Origin: Psychroflexus tropicus DSM 15496
GTDB lineage: Bacteria > Bacteroidota > Bacteroidia > Flavobacteriales > Flavobacteriaceae
Reading direction: 5' to 3'
Assembly (NCBI RefSeq): GCF_000378765.1
Contig: NZ_KB905343.1
Location: forward strand, 665,218-729,217
DNA: 64,000 bases
Shown piece by piece: positions 1-7,566 of the stretch. Positions within the stretch are counted from its first letter, which is position 1; the number at the start of each line of letters is the position of its first letter. A model generated the notes under the pieces. That model did not search any database. It saw only the letters and a list, made by a program, of their open reading frames with translations, and had not been told where the DNA came from. The translations under genes were made by a program, and so were the position numbers.

Positions 1-181
1 CAAAATCGGCTCTACTTTGGGCAAATTCTCCTTCTCTCACTAATGCGCCAATAGCAGTACCACTCCTAAGTAGTTGTTTACTCAATACATATTCTCTTTG
101 CTCATGCTGTAGGTTCTGCGCTGCGGCTACCACCTTCAATGCAAATGCAAAGCTTTTATCTTTTAGTACTGAGCTTGCCAT
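1..181 (-). CDS. Four-helix-bundle protein (S23/IVP family), C-terminus cut by window edge
   Basis: Reading the minus strand from the ATG at 181-179 gives about 60 uninterrupted codons running off the left edge. The protein starts MASSVLKDKSFAFALKVV and contains the family hallmarks SKQLLRSGTAIGALVREGEF and AQSRADF, typical of the short S23 / four-helix-bundle family (TIGR02436-like). Members are about 120 residues, so roughly half is visible. They were first noticed in 23S rRNA intervening sequences but are also common in mobile elements. No biochemical role is established. It follows the XRE gene by about 16 bases and is probably co-transcribed with it. It is not in the supplied gene predictions because it lacks a stop inside the window; I translated it by hand. 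Confidence 0.8.
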   Translation of the reverse strand, partial: MASSVLKDKSFAFALKVVAAAQNLQHEQREYVLSKQLLRSGTAIGALVREGEFAQSRADF

Positions 182-197
182 CGTTTTTCACTTTTCA

Positions 198-476
198 TTA
201 TGCGTTTATACTTTTAATTGCAAGCTCCAAGGCTTGTTTTCTGTGTTCTTCGTTTTCTATGGTTTTCAGCACTTTGTCTGCTAACCAAAGGGTAAGCAAG
301 TCTTTTTGAGACTGCTTGAATATTTTAGCAAGTGCAACTATGTCTTCCTTCCTGAAAAAGCGGTCACCACGTTCCATTTTACTGAGCATAGCAGTGTCCA
401 TATCTAACTGAGCTGCCAACTGACGAAGCAGTATATTCTCACTTTCACGCAGTTCCCGAATCTTATCACCAATCAT
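198..476 (-). CDS. XRE-family helix-turn-helix regulator
   Basis: A 92-residue protein with a Cro/C1-type HTH at about residues 4-60 (IGDKIRELRESENILLRQLA, then DTAMLSKMERGDR). A helical tail, LLTLWLADKVLKTI, follows. This HTH-plus-tail form resembles small regulators found in Bacteroidetes mobile elements, sometimes next to DNA methyltransferases or restriction enzymes; that association is from memory and no such enzyme is visible here. It lies just downstream of the replication operon terminator and upstream of the four-helix-bundle gene, so it may control cargo beyond the left edge. The exact role is unknown. Confidence 0.8.
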   Translation of the reverse strand: MIGDKIRELRESENILLRQLAAQLDMDTAMLSKMERGDRFFRKEDIVALAKIFKQSQKDLLTLWLADKVLKTIENEEHRKQALELAIKSINA

Positions 477-646
477 GTTTGTCTATTCTTTAAGTGACTT
501 GACAAATTTCGGACAATATAAGAAGATTCAAGAGAAGAAAGAACAGAAAACCGAAATAAAAGAAGTGTAGGAATTGGCGGAAATAAAGAAAGCCGAGGAT
601 ACTGCTATCCACGGCTTACTCTAAATCCTGAGAATCCTTAAAAATA
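477..646. other. Intergenic gap inside the mobile element
   Basis: This 170-base gap separates the XRE gene from the replication operon. It holds the terminator hairpin at 590-617 and the presumed promoter of the XRE gene. I see no clear TAnnTTTG element and no further reading frame. Confidence 0.5.
590..617 (-). terminator. Terminator hairpin after the DUF3987 gene
   Basis: On the minus strand AAGCCG-t-GGAT, a six-base loop, then ATCC-t-CGGCTT form a stem of ten pairs with one T-T mismatch. A T-rich stretch, TTCTTTATTTCC, follows. It lies about 30 bases after the DUF3987 stop and would end the four-gene replication operon. Confidence 0.7.
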
Positions 647-2395
647 CTACGTTTGCTTCTCCTGCTTATCGGGTATTTGAAGGTTTACATAGTGGTTGTG
701 TTTGGGGTGGTCAAGCAATCCTGACTCCACAAACTTCTTGATATAGCCTTCTGCAGTTTTAGACTTTATTCCCAATCTATCAGCTGCACTCACATACGTC
801 TTGCGATCAAAGGTTTTGGGTAAGGCATCTAAGAACTGCTGGCGAATGTTCTTACGCTTTTTCATGGTTTCTTCCTTGGGCATTTGTGTGTAGACCTTAT
901 CGCTGTGTTTTAGCAACACATTCACCATATTTAAGGCTGTCTGGTAGTCTTGGTCTGTACATACCAATCTTTCTGATATATCACCTGTTTCCATGGTTCT
1001 GAGCACGGTTAGAATCATGGCTATTCTAAAGGCTATGAGTCCGCTTCTTCGGACTATGCTGGCAATATCAATACCCTGTAAAGAAATGTACTGTGCTTGC
1101 TTCTCTTGGAAGAATGCATTGAACTTTTGCTTTTGCTCTTGAGTCAAGTCAAAACGTAATTCAGGGCTTGCCTGAAGAATTTTGTAAAGTTCATAAAACT
1201 CAGCCCCCAATCGGTCGAAATAGGCATCTAAACCTTCGTCTGTGTTCACTGCAAACACATCATTCCATTCAGGCTTGATATTCATGCTGTAGAACATAAA
1301 TCTGCTGAATAAGCCGTTCTCTGCATTTGGTATGAGCGTTGAAACCTGTTTAGGTGTACCTGAGAGCATTGCCGAAAGGCAAGGGTTCTCAATTTCAACA
1401 TACTCCTGATCTGTTCTGCGGTAGTAAGAAATGGTTTCGTGGTGAAAGGCTTTACGGAAGCCGTCACTGTAGTTACCATGCTCTGATTTGAACGCCTGGG
1501 CAAGTGTATCGCCTTCTGTTTCAAATATCAGTCCTTTACCTTCGCTATCATTCAAGAGTTGGTATGCTCCCGTGCTGCTATTATTGGCAGGTATAAAGAG
1601 CATCTTTTCAGGTGGACGTGTGGGCTTCTCCATATCGTCATCCTTTCCTTTTTTAGAATTGTAGGCTTTCAGGTCAGCATCATACTGCTGCTTCCTGAGC
1701 TTTGATTCTTCTCTTAACTGCTTGTGAATTGGACTCACCAATTTACGGCAGTAGGCAAGGTTTCCTTTGCCTGCCGAGGCTTGGGCAGTTACAAATAGGA
1801 AGAGGTTTGCATACACTTTCTTGCCACCATAGATACCGAATACATGCGGTAAACATGCGCTAAGTGTTACCAAGCTACCGAGAAGAATAATATCTCGTTC
1901 TTCATCAGAAGTAGCATGGTGAACCACCTTTTGCAGGAACTCAGGAAGTTGCGGATATAAAGAACCTGGGAAAGTAGGCATGCCTTTTTCATCCTGAGGT
2001 TCTTCAGTCTGCTGCTTGCCAATATTGATACCTGCTTGCTTTGCTTGGTAGAAGAAGGTTTTTAGAGATACTCCGTTACCATTTGCGTTGAGGCATTTAT
2101 CATACTGCTCGTTGCATTCTTTTAGGTCATATTCAGCATAGAACTTACTGATACGGTGAAAGAGTTCACGTCCTGTTTCTCCAAAGGCATCTGCAAAGGC
2201 AAATCCAATGTTGCGCCATTCTGCATATTCAGAAGCTATATCTATATGTTTGGCTTCTATTTCTTCTATGATAGCCTTCACTTCGTTGAGGTCATCATCA
2301 CTGTAGTTTGGTACTACTTTCAGTTTAGGCTCTGTATCTGTTGCTTTTTGTTCTGGCTTATCAAGCCATTCTATAGGATTAAACGATTTTGTCAT
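647..2395 (-). CDS. PriCT-2 / DUF3987 replication protein of the mobile element
   Basis: A 582-residue protein. Residues about 35-120 match the PriCT-2 primase C-terminal domain (EWRNIGFAFADAF, ELFHRISKF, NGNGVSLKTFFYQAKQAG). Residues about 145-500 match DUF3987, with a P-loop-like ASAGKGN at 206-212 and the FETEGDTLAQAF segment. The last about 60 residues look like a winged helix (KTYVSAADRLGIKSKTAEGYIKKF). DUF3987 proteins are common in Bacteroidetes integrative elements and are thought to serve element replication; the P-loop suggests NTP use. In many relatives the BT4734/VirE-N domain is fused in front. Here that domain is on a separate gene that overlaps by 4 bp, so the two products probably work together. 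Confidence 0.85.
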   Translation of the reverse strand: MTKSFNPIEWLDKPEQKATDTEPKLKVVPNYSDDDLNEVKAIIEEIEAKHIDIASEYAEWRNIGFAFADAFGETGRELFHRISKFYAEYDLKECNEQYDKCLNANGNGVSLKTFFYQAKQAGINIGKQQTEEPQDEKGMPTFPGSLYPQLPEFLQKVVHHATSDEERDIILLGSLVTLSACLPHVFGIYGGKKVYANLFLFVTAQASAGKGNLAYCRKLVSPIHKQLREESKLRKQQYDADLKAYNSKKGKDDDMEKPTRPPEKMLFIPANNSSTGAYQLLNDSEGKGLIFETEGDTLAQAFKSEHGNYSDGFRKAFHHETISYYRRTDQEYVEIENPCLSAMLSGTPKQVSTLIPNAENGLFSRFMFYSMNIKPEWNDVFAVNTDEGLDAYFDRLGAEFYELYKILQASPELRFDLTQEQKQKFNAFFQEKQAQYISLQGIDIASIVRRSGLIAFRIAMILTVLRTMETGDISERLVCTDQDYQTALNMVNVLLKHSDKVYTQMPKEETMKKRKNIRQQFLDALPKTFDRKTYVSAADRLGIKSKTAEGYIKKFVESGLLDHPKHNHYVNLQIPDKQEKQT

Positions 2396-3315
2396 TTTCT
2401 TAGGTATTTTGAATTAATGAATACATGTGGATCGTGAGGCAAGAAACAGGCTCTGCAAGTGTCCTTACCTGATTGATCCACGGTTAACTTGTAGGTGTGC
2501 TGAACGTAGTTCGCCACCGCTCTGAAATAGTCTTTATGGCTGAGCTGGGAAGTATCGGCAGATACAACCCACTTAATGCCGTCACCTGAAGGGGAAACAA
2601 AGAGCAACTCTGTTTCAAGGCTTGGGTCATCAAGCAGCTTGCTGCGTAAATCTTCCACATCATCCACATGGTCAAAGTCAAGTGGCAATAAGCCTGAATG
2701 CTGCTGTATAGCAGCTTCATTCCGCTTTGAAAATGCACCTGAGAAGGTGACATAATCGAAATTGCTGGCTTTATAGGCTCTTGCTTGTTTTACATCTTGA
2801 ATTTCTCTGAGTGTGCTGGTGCAGTCTGTGTAGGCATCACCTTTAATTAAAGTGTACACATCGAGCAGATTCAATTGTTTACTTGGAACCGTATTGGTTA
2901 CAGGTTTGGTGAAATAGCTGAACTCAGGAATTTCAACACTTGGCTCATCAGGTTCTGCAGCCATCGCCAAAGGTGTTGGTGCTGCGTAGAATGATTGCCT
3001 GCCAATCCGTAAGTGCATCTCTCTATTCAGCGTGTCAAATAGCTCATCATCCTTCTGCTTGAAGTGCATTGCTGCAAAGTCAAAAGCATCACCGAACGGT
3101 ATAGCGTGTTCAGTGTCAACATGAACAGCGCATCCATCCACTATCTTTATCCACAATGTAGGCTTGCCTGCATTGAATGGATTCTTGGTGGGTTTACAAT
3201 CCCTTCCCGCAAGGGAAAGGACTGTATCACCTGGATAGTATTGCCGCAGTACGTGCGCATAAATATTAAGCCCGTAATGCGTTTTGTCTAATATCGATTC
3301 TCTACTCAAATTCAT
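2392..3315 (-). CDS. BT4734/VirE-N primase-like protein
   Basis: A 307-residue protein. The first about 105 residues look like the CHC2-type N-terminal region of Bacteroidetes element primases (ESILDKTHYGLNIYAHVL, GDAFDFAAMHF) but lack an obvious zinc cluster. Residues about 147-305 match the BT4734/VirE-N family, placed in the archaeo-eukaryotic primase superfamily in published comparative analyses. The acidic motif LDFDHVDD is at 212-219 and SPSGDGIKW at 241-249, consistent with a metal-binding and nucleotide-binding primase fold. It overlaps the DUF3987 gene by 4 bp and the upstream HTH gene by 4 bp. Likely role: priming replication of the excised element. Activity is inferred only. Confidence 0.8.
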   Translation of the reverse strand: MNLSRESILDKTHYGLNIYAHVLRQYYPGDTVLSLAGRDCKPTKNPFNAGKPTLWIKIVDGCAVHVDTEHAIPFGDAFDFAAMHFKQKDDELFDTLNREMHLRIGRQSFYAAPTPLAMAAEPDEPSVEIPEFSYFTKPVTNTVPSKQLNLLDVYTLIKGDAYTDCTSTLREIQDVKQARAYKASNFDYVTFSGAFSKRNEAAIQQHSGLLPLDFDHVDDVEDLRSKLLDDPSLETELLFVSPSGDGIKWVVSADTSQLSHKDYFRAVANYVQHTYKLTVDQSGKDTCRACFLPHDPHVFINSKYLRK

Positions 3316-3599
3316 GTCCGTTGGGTTTTAGAAGGTGAGTAATTCGATTCCAACAAGGCTTCTATATCAGAGAGCTTGTAATAGAACTTGCCGTTGATTC
3401 TGCTGTGAGGCAAGGTTTCATTATCACGCAAGGACTGTAAAGTCCGCTTGCTGATATGTAGCAGTTGCATTACGTCCTGCCCATCAACCCACACTTCTTT
3501 AAATCTTTCTAAGCGTGTTTTGTGGAATTGCTGCAGGTAGGCATGGATTACTTTAATTTCCTGAGAAAGCTTCAGGATAAGGTCTACGATTTCGCTCAT
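3312..3599 (-). CDS. Excisionase-type helix-turn-helix protein
   Basis: A 95-residue protein with a MerR-like HTH_17 domain at about residues 36-88: WVDGQDVMQLLHISKRTLQS, then a wing with NGKFYYKLSDIEALLE. A basic helical N-terminus with hydrophobic spacing precedes it. Proteins of this form accompany tyrosine recombinases in Bacteroidetes elements and act as excisionases or local regulators. It overlaps the genes on both sides by 4 bp, so translation is probably coupled. It could equally be a transcription factor for the replication genes. Confidence 0.8.
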   Translation of the reverse strand: MSEIVDLILKLSQEIKVIHAYLQQFHKTRLERFKEVWVDGQDVMQLLHISKRTLQSLRDNETLPHSRINGKFYYKLSDIEALLESNYSPSKTQRT

Positions 3600-3901
3600 A
3601 ACTTTACCCTTCCTTTTTTGATTAAGTAATCCGCTGCTTGCTGGTCTAATTCATCCTGAGTATCCGTTCGGTTGCGCAGCAGCCAATCGTCTAACTCAGT
3701 ACGTTTGAAATAGAGCCTTTTGCCCTGAGGGCAGAAGTGCGGTATTGACTTACTGCTCGTTAGTTTGTACATGTGAGACTGACTCAGCCCCAAGTATTGA
3801 CATGCTTCGTTAAAGTTGAGCACGTCCTTGCGTAAGATTCCCTGTTGTTCGATTAGGGTCTCTATGCGTTCCAATTTTTGTATCAATATATCTGTTGACA
3901 T
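3596..3901 (-). CDS. Excisionase-family HTH protein, first gene of the replication operon
   Basis: A 101-residue protein starting MSTDILIQKLERIETLIEQQ, with an HTH_17 domain at about 28-78 (DVLNFNEACQYLGLSQSHMY, GKRLYFKRTELDDWLL). The frame stays open upstream to 4036, but those extra codons run through the terminator region and give a sequence unlike the family, so I place the start at the ATG at 3901. It heads a run of four genes with 4-bp overlaps ending at 647. Together with the next gene it gives two different HTH_17 proteins side by side, perhaps one excisionase and one regulator. Confidence 0.8.
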   Translation of the reverse strand: MSTDILIQKLERIETLIEQQGILRKDVLNFNEACQYLGLSQSHMYKLTSSKSIPHFCPQGKRLYFKRTELDDWLLRNRTDTQDELDQQAADYLIKKGRVKL

Positions 3902-4034
3902 TCTTCTATTTTTTAAAGTTTTACAATGAAGTTTGTCGTGCCTTTCAGAAGCTTCAAAAAACCAAGGCACGAAGGCTTTTATCCGCTTCTGTGATACAAA
4001 GGAAGCTATAGGGTAAGGGGTAGAAAGGAACAGC

Positions 4035-4058
4035 AAAAGCCCACTTTTGTGAGCTTTT
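4035..4058 (-). terminator. Terminator hairpin after the 576-residue gene
   Basis: On the minus strand AAAAGCTCAC, loop AAAA, then GTGGGCTTTT make a ten-pair stem with one U-G wobble. A longer imperfect repeat, AGGAACA / TGTTCCT, encloses it. It lies about 60 bases after the stop of the 576-residue gene and would separate the integrase operon from the replication operon. Confidence 0.65.
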
Positions 4059-4119
4059 GTTCCTATTGAAAATCAGTTAGTTAGACTGAAATAAAAATGT
4101 CGCTACTTAAAAAGAGAAG

Positions 4120-5850
4120 TTAACTTTCAGGGGTTAATTGGTGCCATTCTTTAATTTGCTTAATAATTGCTCTGTCATCTACGTACTTCATGTAGAAAAC
4201 CCAAGTTTCTTTGAACAGTAGGGCAATGATCTCATAGTACTGTTCGCCTGGTAGAATTTCACCTTCGTCAATTCCTGAATGGTCTTTAAGGTAGTTATAG
4301 AGTCCGTGTACTAATCGGACTAAATACCTTTCATGTGGTTCACTGATTCGGCTTTCTTTTTCAACCTTAATACCACCGTCTTCATTTTTCTTGAAGGAAG
4401 TGGGTATAGCATCAGTATCAAACTCTACACGATAGCCTTCATAGTATTCACGTAATGCCTTTTCTACAAGGAACATAGGTAAGCGTGAAGAAAGCTCATA
4501 TTCTCCGTCTTCACCTTCTAAAGTGAACTTTAAAGAAGTGAGCTTTTTTTTTCCTTTTACACCGTTCATGAGTAATCTAAAGGCATTCATTTCAGGGATT
4601 TCTGGTTCATTCATCCTATTGTTTGAAGTCATTTGGTGACCAACAAGCCAATTGGTTTCTTTAATGCAGGAAGCAATGTGAATGAGGTCTGGCAATAAGT
4701 CTTGAATATCGAAGCGTTGACAAATGAAGAAAGCCACTGAAATAGCATCTGCCCGTTTTGTAGCATCAGCCATTTCGAGGAAGTTAGGCTCAAAGTACTG
4801 CTTTAGCTTTTCTAGATCAGCTGGTACTTCGGCATAGGTGAGTTTTGGTTCAAGGTCATTTCGTTTGAGCCAATTCCGAATGTGCTTAACTTTTACATCA
4901 TCAGGGTCTTCCCAATCCCCAACAGGAATCAATGAGAACTCAATGAGTTTGGCAATACAAAGCATCAGCCTGTTAGGGTAAGGTTGTGCCTTAGTAACTT
5001 TAAAAAACTTGCCTTTGGTAAATAGGTTGTAGTACGATTTAGCCAACCTGTATTTGAATTTAGCTTTATGTGCATTCTCATCAAATCTTGCAGGATAACG
5101 AGCGAGGTCTTTCTTCCAATCCTTGTAGTGCAAATCATCATAAGCACGCTTCATGTTCTCAACGAACTCACGGGCAAGCCATTCATGCTCTAACTTGATT
5201 GTGCCTGTGTTGAATACAAACTTTATGTGGTTTAACTGTGGGCGAACCTTACCTTCAAATTCACGCCATGACTTCATATCTACACCTGATTGGTCTATGA
5301 CTTGAATAGCCTTCTCTGTTTCTTTCTCAGCTGAGGTAATCAGCTTTTGATTTTCAGGTCTTTCCCAAAAAGCAACATCCCGTATATAGGTATCCTGGGC
5401 TGTAGCTATGAGTTCTAAAAGCAAGTCACGAATATGAAGTAGCTCAAAGTCATTAATAACGTTGAGTATCTCATGGTGTATGGTTGGTGGGATTACCAAT
5501 CTAACGTACTTGTGTTGCGGTTGGTAGCCTTCGACAAAGGCACGTTCATCAAATACTTCTTTAAAAAACTCTACTCGTAATGCAAGCTGCCAATTGCTGT
5601 ATCTGATATGGAAATCCCAAGGTGGCTTCTTTGGTCCTTTATATAGTCCTACTTCAACACATTCAGTACGCTCTTTGCCTTCCATGATAGCACCTTTTTC
5701 ATAGAGGTAGTCGTCCACGTATTCAAAATGGTGGTCGTGTTCTTCAGAGTAGAACTGCCATTTATAGGTGAATCGGTTGCGTTGAAATTTAGCCCAATCA
5801 AATTTTGGTAGCCCTTCCTGCTTTTCTTCTTGTTCGTTGTCTTCAGCCAT
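4120..5850 (-). CDS. Unrecognised 576-residue mobile-element protein
   Basis: I do not recognise this family. It starts MAEDNEQEEKQEGLPKFDWA, has no signal peptide or membrane segment, and is rich in aromatic and charged residues with alternating helical stretches. Visible features are an acidic N-terminal tail, an aromatic block near residues 25-50 (FTYKWQFYSEEHDHHFEYVD), a mid-region GDWEDPDDVKVKHIRNWL, and a basic patch NGVKGKKKLTSLKF near 435. No P-loop, zinc cluster or nuclease motif is evident. It lies 11 bases after the integrase stop, so it is probably transcribed with integrase and the zinc-ribbon HTH gene. That position suggests a role in integration, excision or control of the element, or a cargo function. 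It is the largest unexplained gene in the window. Confidence 0.75.
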   Translation of the reverse strand: MAEDNEQEEKQEGLPKFDWAKFQRNRFTYKWQFYSEEHDHHFEYVDDYLYEKGAIMEGKERTECVEVGLYKGPKKPPWDFHIRYSNWQLALRVEFFKEVFDERAFVEGYQPQHKYVRLVIPPTIHHEILNVINDFELLHIRDLLLELIATAQDTYIRDVAFWERPENQKLITSAEKETEKAIQVIDQSGVDMKSWREFEGKVRPQLNHIKFVFNTGTIKLEHEWLAREFVENMKRAYDDLHYKDWKKDLARYPARFDENAHKAKFKYRLAKSYYNLFTKGKFFKVTKAQPYPNRLMLCIAKLIEFSLIPVGDWEDPDDVKVKHIRNWLKRNDLEPKLTYAEVPADLEKLKQYFEPNFLEMADATKRADAISVAFFICQRFDIQDLLPDLIHIASCIKETNWLVGHQMTSNNRMNEPEIPEMNAFRLLMNGVKGKKKLTSLKFTLEGEDGEYELSSRLPMFLVEKALREYYEGYRVEFDTDAIPTSFKKNEDGGIKVEKESRISEPHERYLVRLVHGLYNYLKDHSGIDEGEILPGEQYYEIIALLFKETWVFYMKYVDDRAIIKQIKEWHQLTPES

Positions 5851-5861
5851 CGCAGTAGGGG

Positions 5862-6956
5862 TTAGAGTTTAATTTGGATTTTATTGGCTGCTTCTTTCTT
5901 CTTGTCATCAATGATTTTGGCATAAATCTGTGTGGTCTTGAGTTCACGGTGCCCTAAGAGCTTTGATACGGTATAAATGTCTGTTCCTGCTGTAAGCTGC
6001 AGAGTAGCATAGGTATGCCTGGCACAGTGAAAGGAAATGGTTTTTGTTATTCCTGCACGCATCATCCATTGCTGCAGCTTTAGATTATGCCATGAAGAGT
6101 ATTCCAGTCCTTTAAAGACTCTATCTGTTGGTTCCTTTCGTTCACCCAATAAACTGACTGCTTGTTCTGAGATAGGAAGTGTTTCTGCTCCTTTGGTTTT
6201 CTGTTGCCTGAAACGGATATAATGCCCTAAATCATTAGAGTGCTGCACTTCTGACCAAAGTAGCTTTTGAATGTCTGACCAACGCAGCCCTGTAAGGCAA
6301 GAGAATATAAAGGCTGATTTGAGTTGAGGCATATCGCATTCAGCTTCAACGGCTGCTTGTAATTCTTCAAGCGTTAGGAACTCTCTTTCTGGTTCTCCCT
6401 GCTTAAATGCATCCACACCTTCAGCAGGGTTGGTAGGTAATATTCCGTCCTTAATAGCTTGTTTTAAAGCTGCTCTCAGCTTGTTGAAATAAGAGTACTT
6501 AGAGTTTTGAGATAATCCCTGATTGCTGTGTGCTATGGCTTCATTATCGAGATATTCTTTAAAGTCCTGCACAAACTTCTTATCCACTTCGGCAAAGGTG
6601 ACTTTGGGGTTTGCGAAAGCTTTTAAGTGCTTCAGCATACTCTTCCAATTTCCGTAGTTTCCTGAGCTTCCTGAACGCTTCTCTGATAGTAATTCAATGT
6701 AGGCAAGGAAACTGCCCTTCATCTTTTCATTATCACGGAATCCATAAATACCGTTCTGAATTTCAATTTGACGTTGTGCTCTAATGGTCTCAGCGAGTTG
6801 TAGAGTTTTCTTGTTGAGTTCTCGTTCATCCTTAGACTTAGGATTGGGGTCAAGGTATAGCTTTAGGTATTCTGTCTTTCTCTTTCCCTTGTGGTAGTAG
6901 TCGAGGTATAAGCTTGTCTTGCCGCCCTGGTTGCGTTTTCTTAGTGTAACCTTCAT
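5862..6956 (-). CDS. Tyrosine recombinase (integrase) of the mobile element
   Basis: A 364-residue phage-type integrase. The N-terminal arm-binding region (1-80) is followed by a SAM-like core-binding domain (about 80-175) and the catalytic domain. All catalytic residues are visible: Arg225 in LTGLRWSDIQ, Lys near 253-255 in QQKTKG, His310 and Arg313 in HCARHTYA, His336 in LLGHRELKTT, and nucleophile Tyr345 in QIYAKI. The order is that of the Bacteroidetes phage-integrase SAM-like family. The start codon overlaps the stop of the upstream zinc-ribbon HTH gene by 4 bp. It is intact and should be active. Its closeness to the 3' end of mnmE points to that site as the target. Confidence 0.95.
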   Translation of the reverse strand: MKVTLRKRNQGGKTSLYLDYYHKGKRKTEYLKLYLDPNPKSKDERELNKKTLQLAETIRAQRQIEIQNGIYGFRDNEKMKGSFLAYIELLSEKRSGSSGNYGNWKSMLKHLKAFANPKVTFAEVDKKFVQDFKEYLDNEAIAHSNQGLSQNSKYSYFNKLRAALKQAIKDGILPTNPAEGVDAFKQGEPEREFLTLEELQAAVEAECDMPQLKSAFIFSCLTGLRWSDIQKLLWSEVQHSNDLGHYIRFRQQKTKGAETLPISEQAVSLLGERKEPTDRVFKGLEYSSWHNLKLQQWMMRAGITKTISFHCARHTYATLQLTAGTDIYTVSKLLGHRELKTTQIYAKIIDDKKKEAANKIQIKL

Positions 6957-7306
6957 GATTCAAAGAGTTTTTCAATTTCTGACCTTTTAATAATGGTGCG
7001 TCTGCCGAGCTTGGCAACTTGAATAGTCCCTTGTTTGATTTGTCTGAACAGGGTCATTCTACTTGCTCCAATGAGAAAGCAAGCTTCTTTTATACTGAGG
7101 AACTCTTTGTCTTTAAGTTGTTCCTGATTGAATTGAACCTGTTGAACTACGATAGGGGCAACTTCCTGAATCTTCTCTTCACGTTTACGCTTCTTGTAAT
7201 TCTGTGAAGCACATCTATGACTGCAAAACTTGGTAACAGTAGTCTTTGCGGTAAATACTTTACCACAATTCTGACAAGTCTTAGGTATTTGAATGTTGCT
7301 GCTCAT
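6953..7306 (-). CDS. Zinc-ribbon plus excisionase-type HTH protein
   Basis: A 117-residue protein. Cys11, Cys14, Cys28 and Cys32 (CQNC ... CSHRC) form a likely zinc ribbon at about residues 8-36, followed by a basic linker KKRKREEK. Residues about 68-117 are an HTH_17 domain (FLSIKEACFLIGASRMTLFR, then KLGRRTIIKRSEIEKLF). It is the gene nearest the element/chromosome junction and precedes integrase with a 4-bp overlap. The most likely role is an excisionase or recombination directionality factor, or a repressor of the integrase operon. The zinc ribbon may add DNA or protein contact. Confidence 0.8.
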   Translation of the reverse strand: MSSNIQIPKTCQNCGKVFTAKTTVTKFCSHRCASQNYKKRKREEKIQEVAPIVVQQVQFNQEQLKDKEFLSIKEACFLIGASRMTLFRQIKQGTIQVAKLGRRTIIKRSEIEKLFES

Positions 7307-7408
7307 GACGTTTTCTTATTCGAGAAACATGCATCATGAGGTCTCTGGTAGTATCAGAATGTATCTCTATGTAACATGTTTTCTCTGCTCAATCTGAAAA
7401 CTTGTTGG

Positions 7409-7428
7409 TAGAAACAGTTTTGTTTCTA
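7409..7428. repeat. Inverted repeat near the junction
   Basis: TAGAAACA, a four-base spacer GTTT, then TGTTTCTA: perfect 8-bp arms, with further partial pairing outside. It lies about 100 bases upstream of the zinc-ribbon HTH start codon and could be an operator or an accessory recombination site. It lacks a T-run, so it is not an obvious terminator. Confidence 0.5.
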
Positions 7429-7440
7429 TCAGTAACAGAT

Positions 7441-7522
7441 TAGCAACAAATATACGTAAAATAGAGCAGTTTAGCAACAAATAAAAGAAGCTAAAATATC
7501 TTAAGTGTCAGTAAAAGAAGCT
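7441..7522. repeat. Two pairs of direct repeats, candidate integrase arm sites
   Basis: TAGCAACAAATA occurs at 7441-7452 and 7472-7483 (31 bases apart). TAAAAGAAGCT occurs at 7482-7492 and 7512-7522 (30 bases apart). The second pair directly adjoins the first. The near-equal spacing, about three helical turns, and the position 25-100 bases from the mnmE end fit arm-type sites of a tyrosine recombinase. Function is inferred. Confidence 0.5.
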
Positions 7523-7540
7523 GTTAACTAAACAAAAGAA

Positions 7541-7566
7541 ACTACTTCATTTCCCGATACAGAAAT
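7541..7566. other. Candidate attachment site at the 3' end of mnmE
   Basis: The last codons of mnmE (Phe-Cys-Ile-Gly-Lys-stop, 7547-7564) lie at the boundary between element and chromosome genes. Conserved 3' gene ends are common targets because insertion restores the gene. The second copy expected at the far end of the element was not found in 1-7500, so it should lie to the left of the window. The exact crossover is unknown. Confidence 0.35.

Larger units (their letters stand above)
7307..7546. other. Element/chromosome junction region with repeats
   Basis: This 240-base gap between the zinc-ribbon HTH gene and mnmE has no gene. It is AT-rich and holds a perfect 8-bp inverted repeat (7409-7428), two copies of TAGCAACAAATA (7441-7452, 7472-7483) and two of TAAAAGAAGCT (7482-7492, 7512-7522). 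Such repeats beside an integrase are typical of arm-type and accessory binding sites. Confidence 0.5.

Noticed and set aside
1-476. Toxin-antitoxin pair (XRE plus S23 protein)
   Set aside because: The S23 family is not a known toxin and no toxin-like gene adjoins the XRE gene inside the window.
3902-4036. Longer first HTH protein
   Set aside because: The added part passes next to the terminator hairpin and has no HTH-family similarity.
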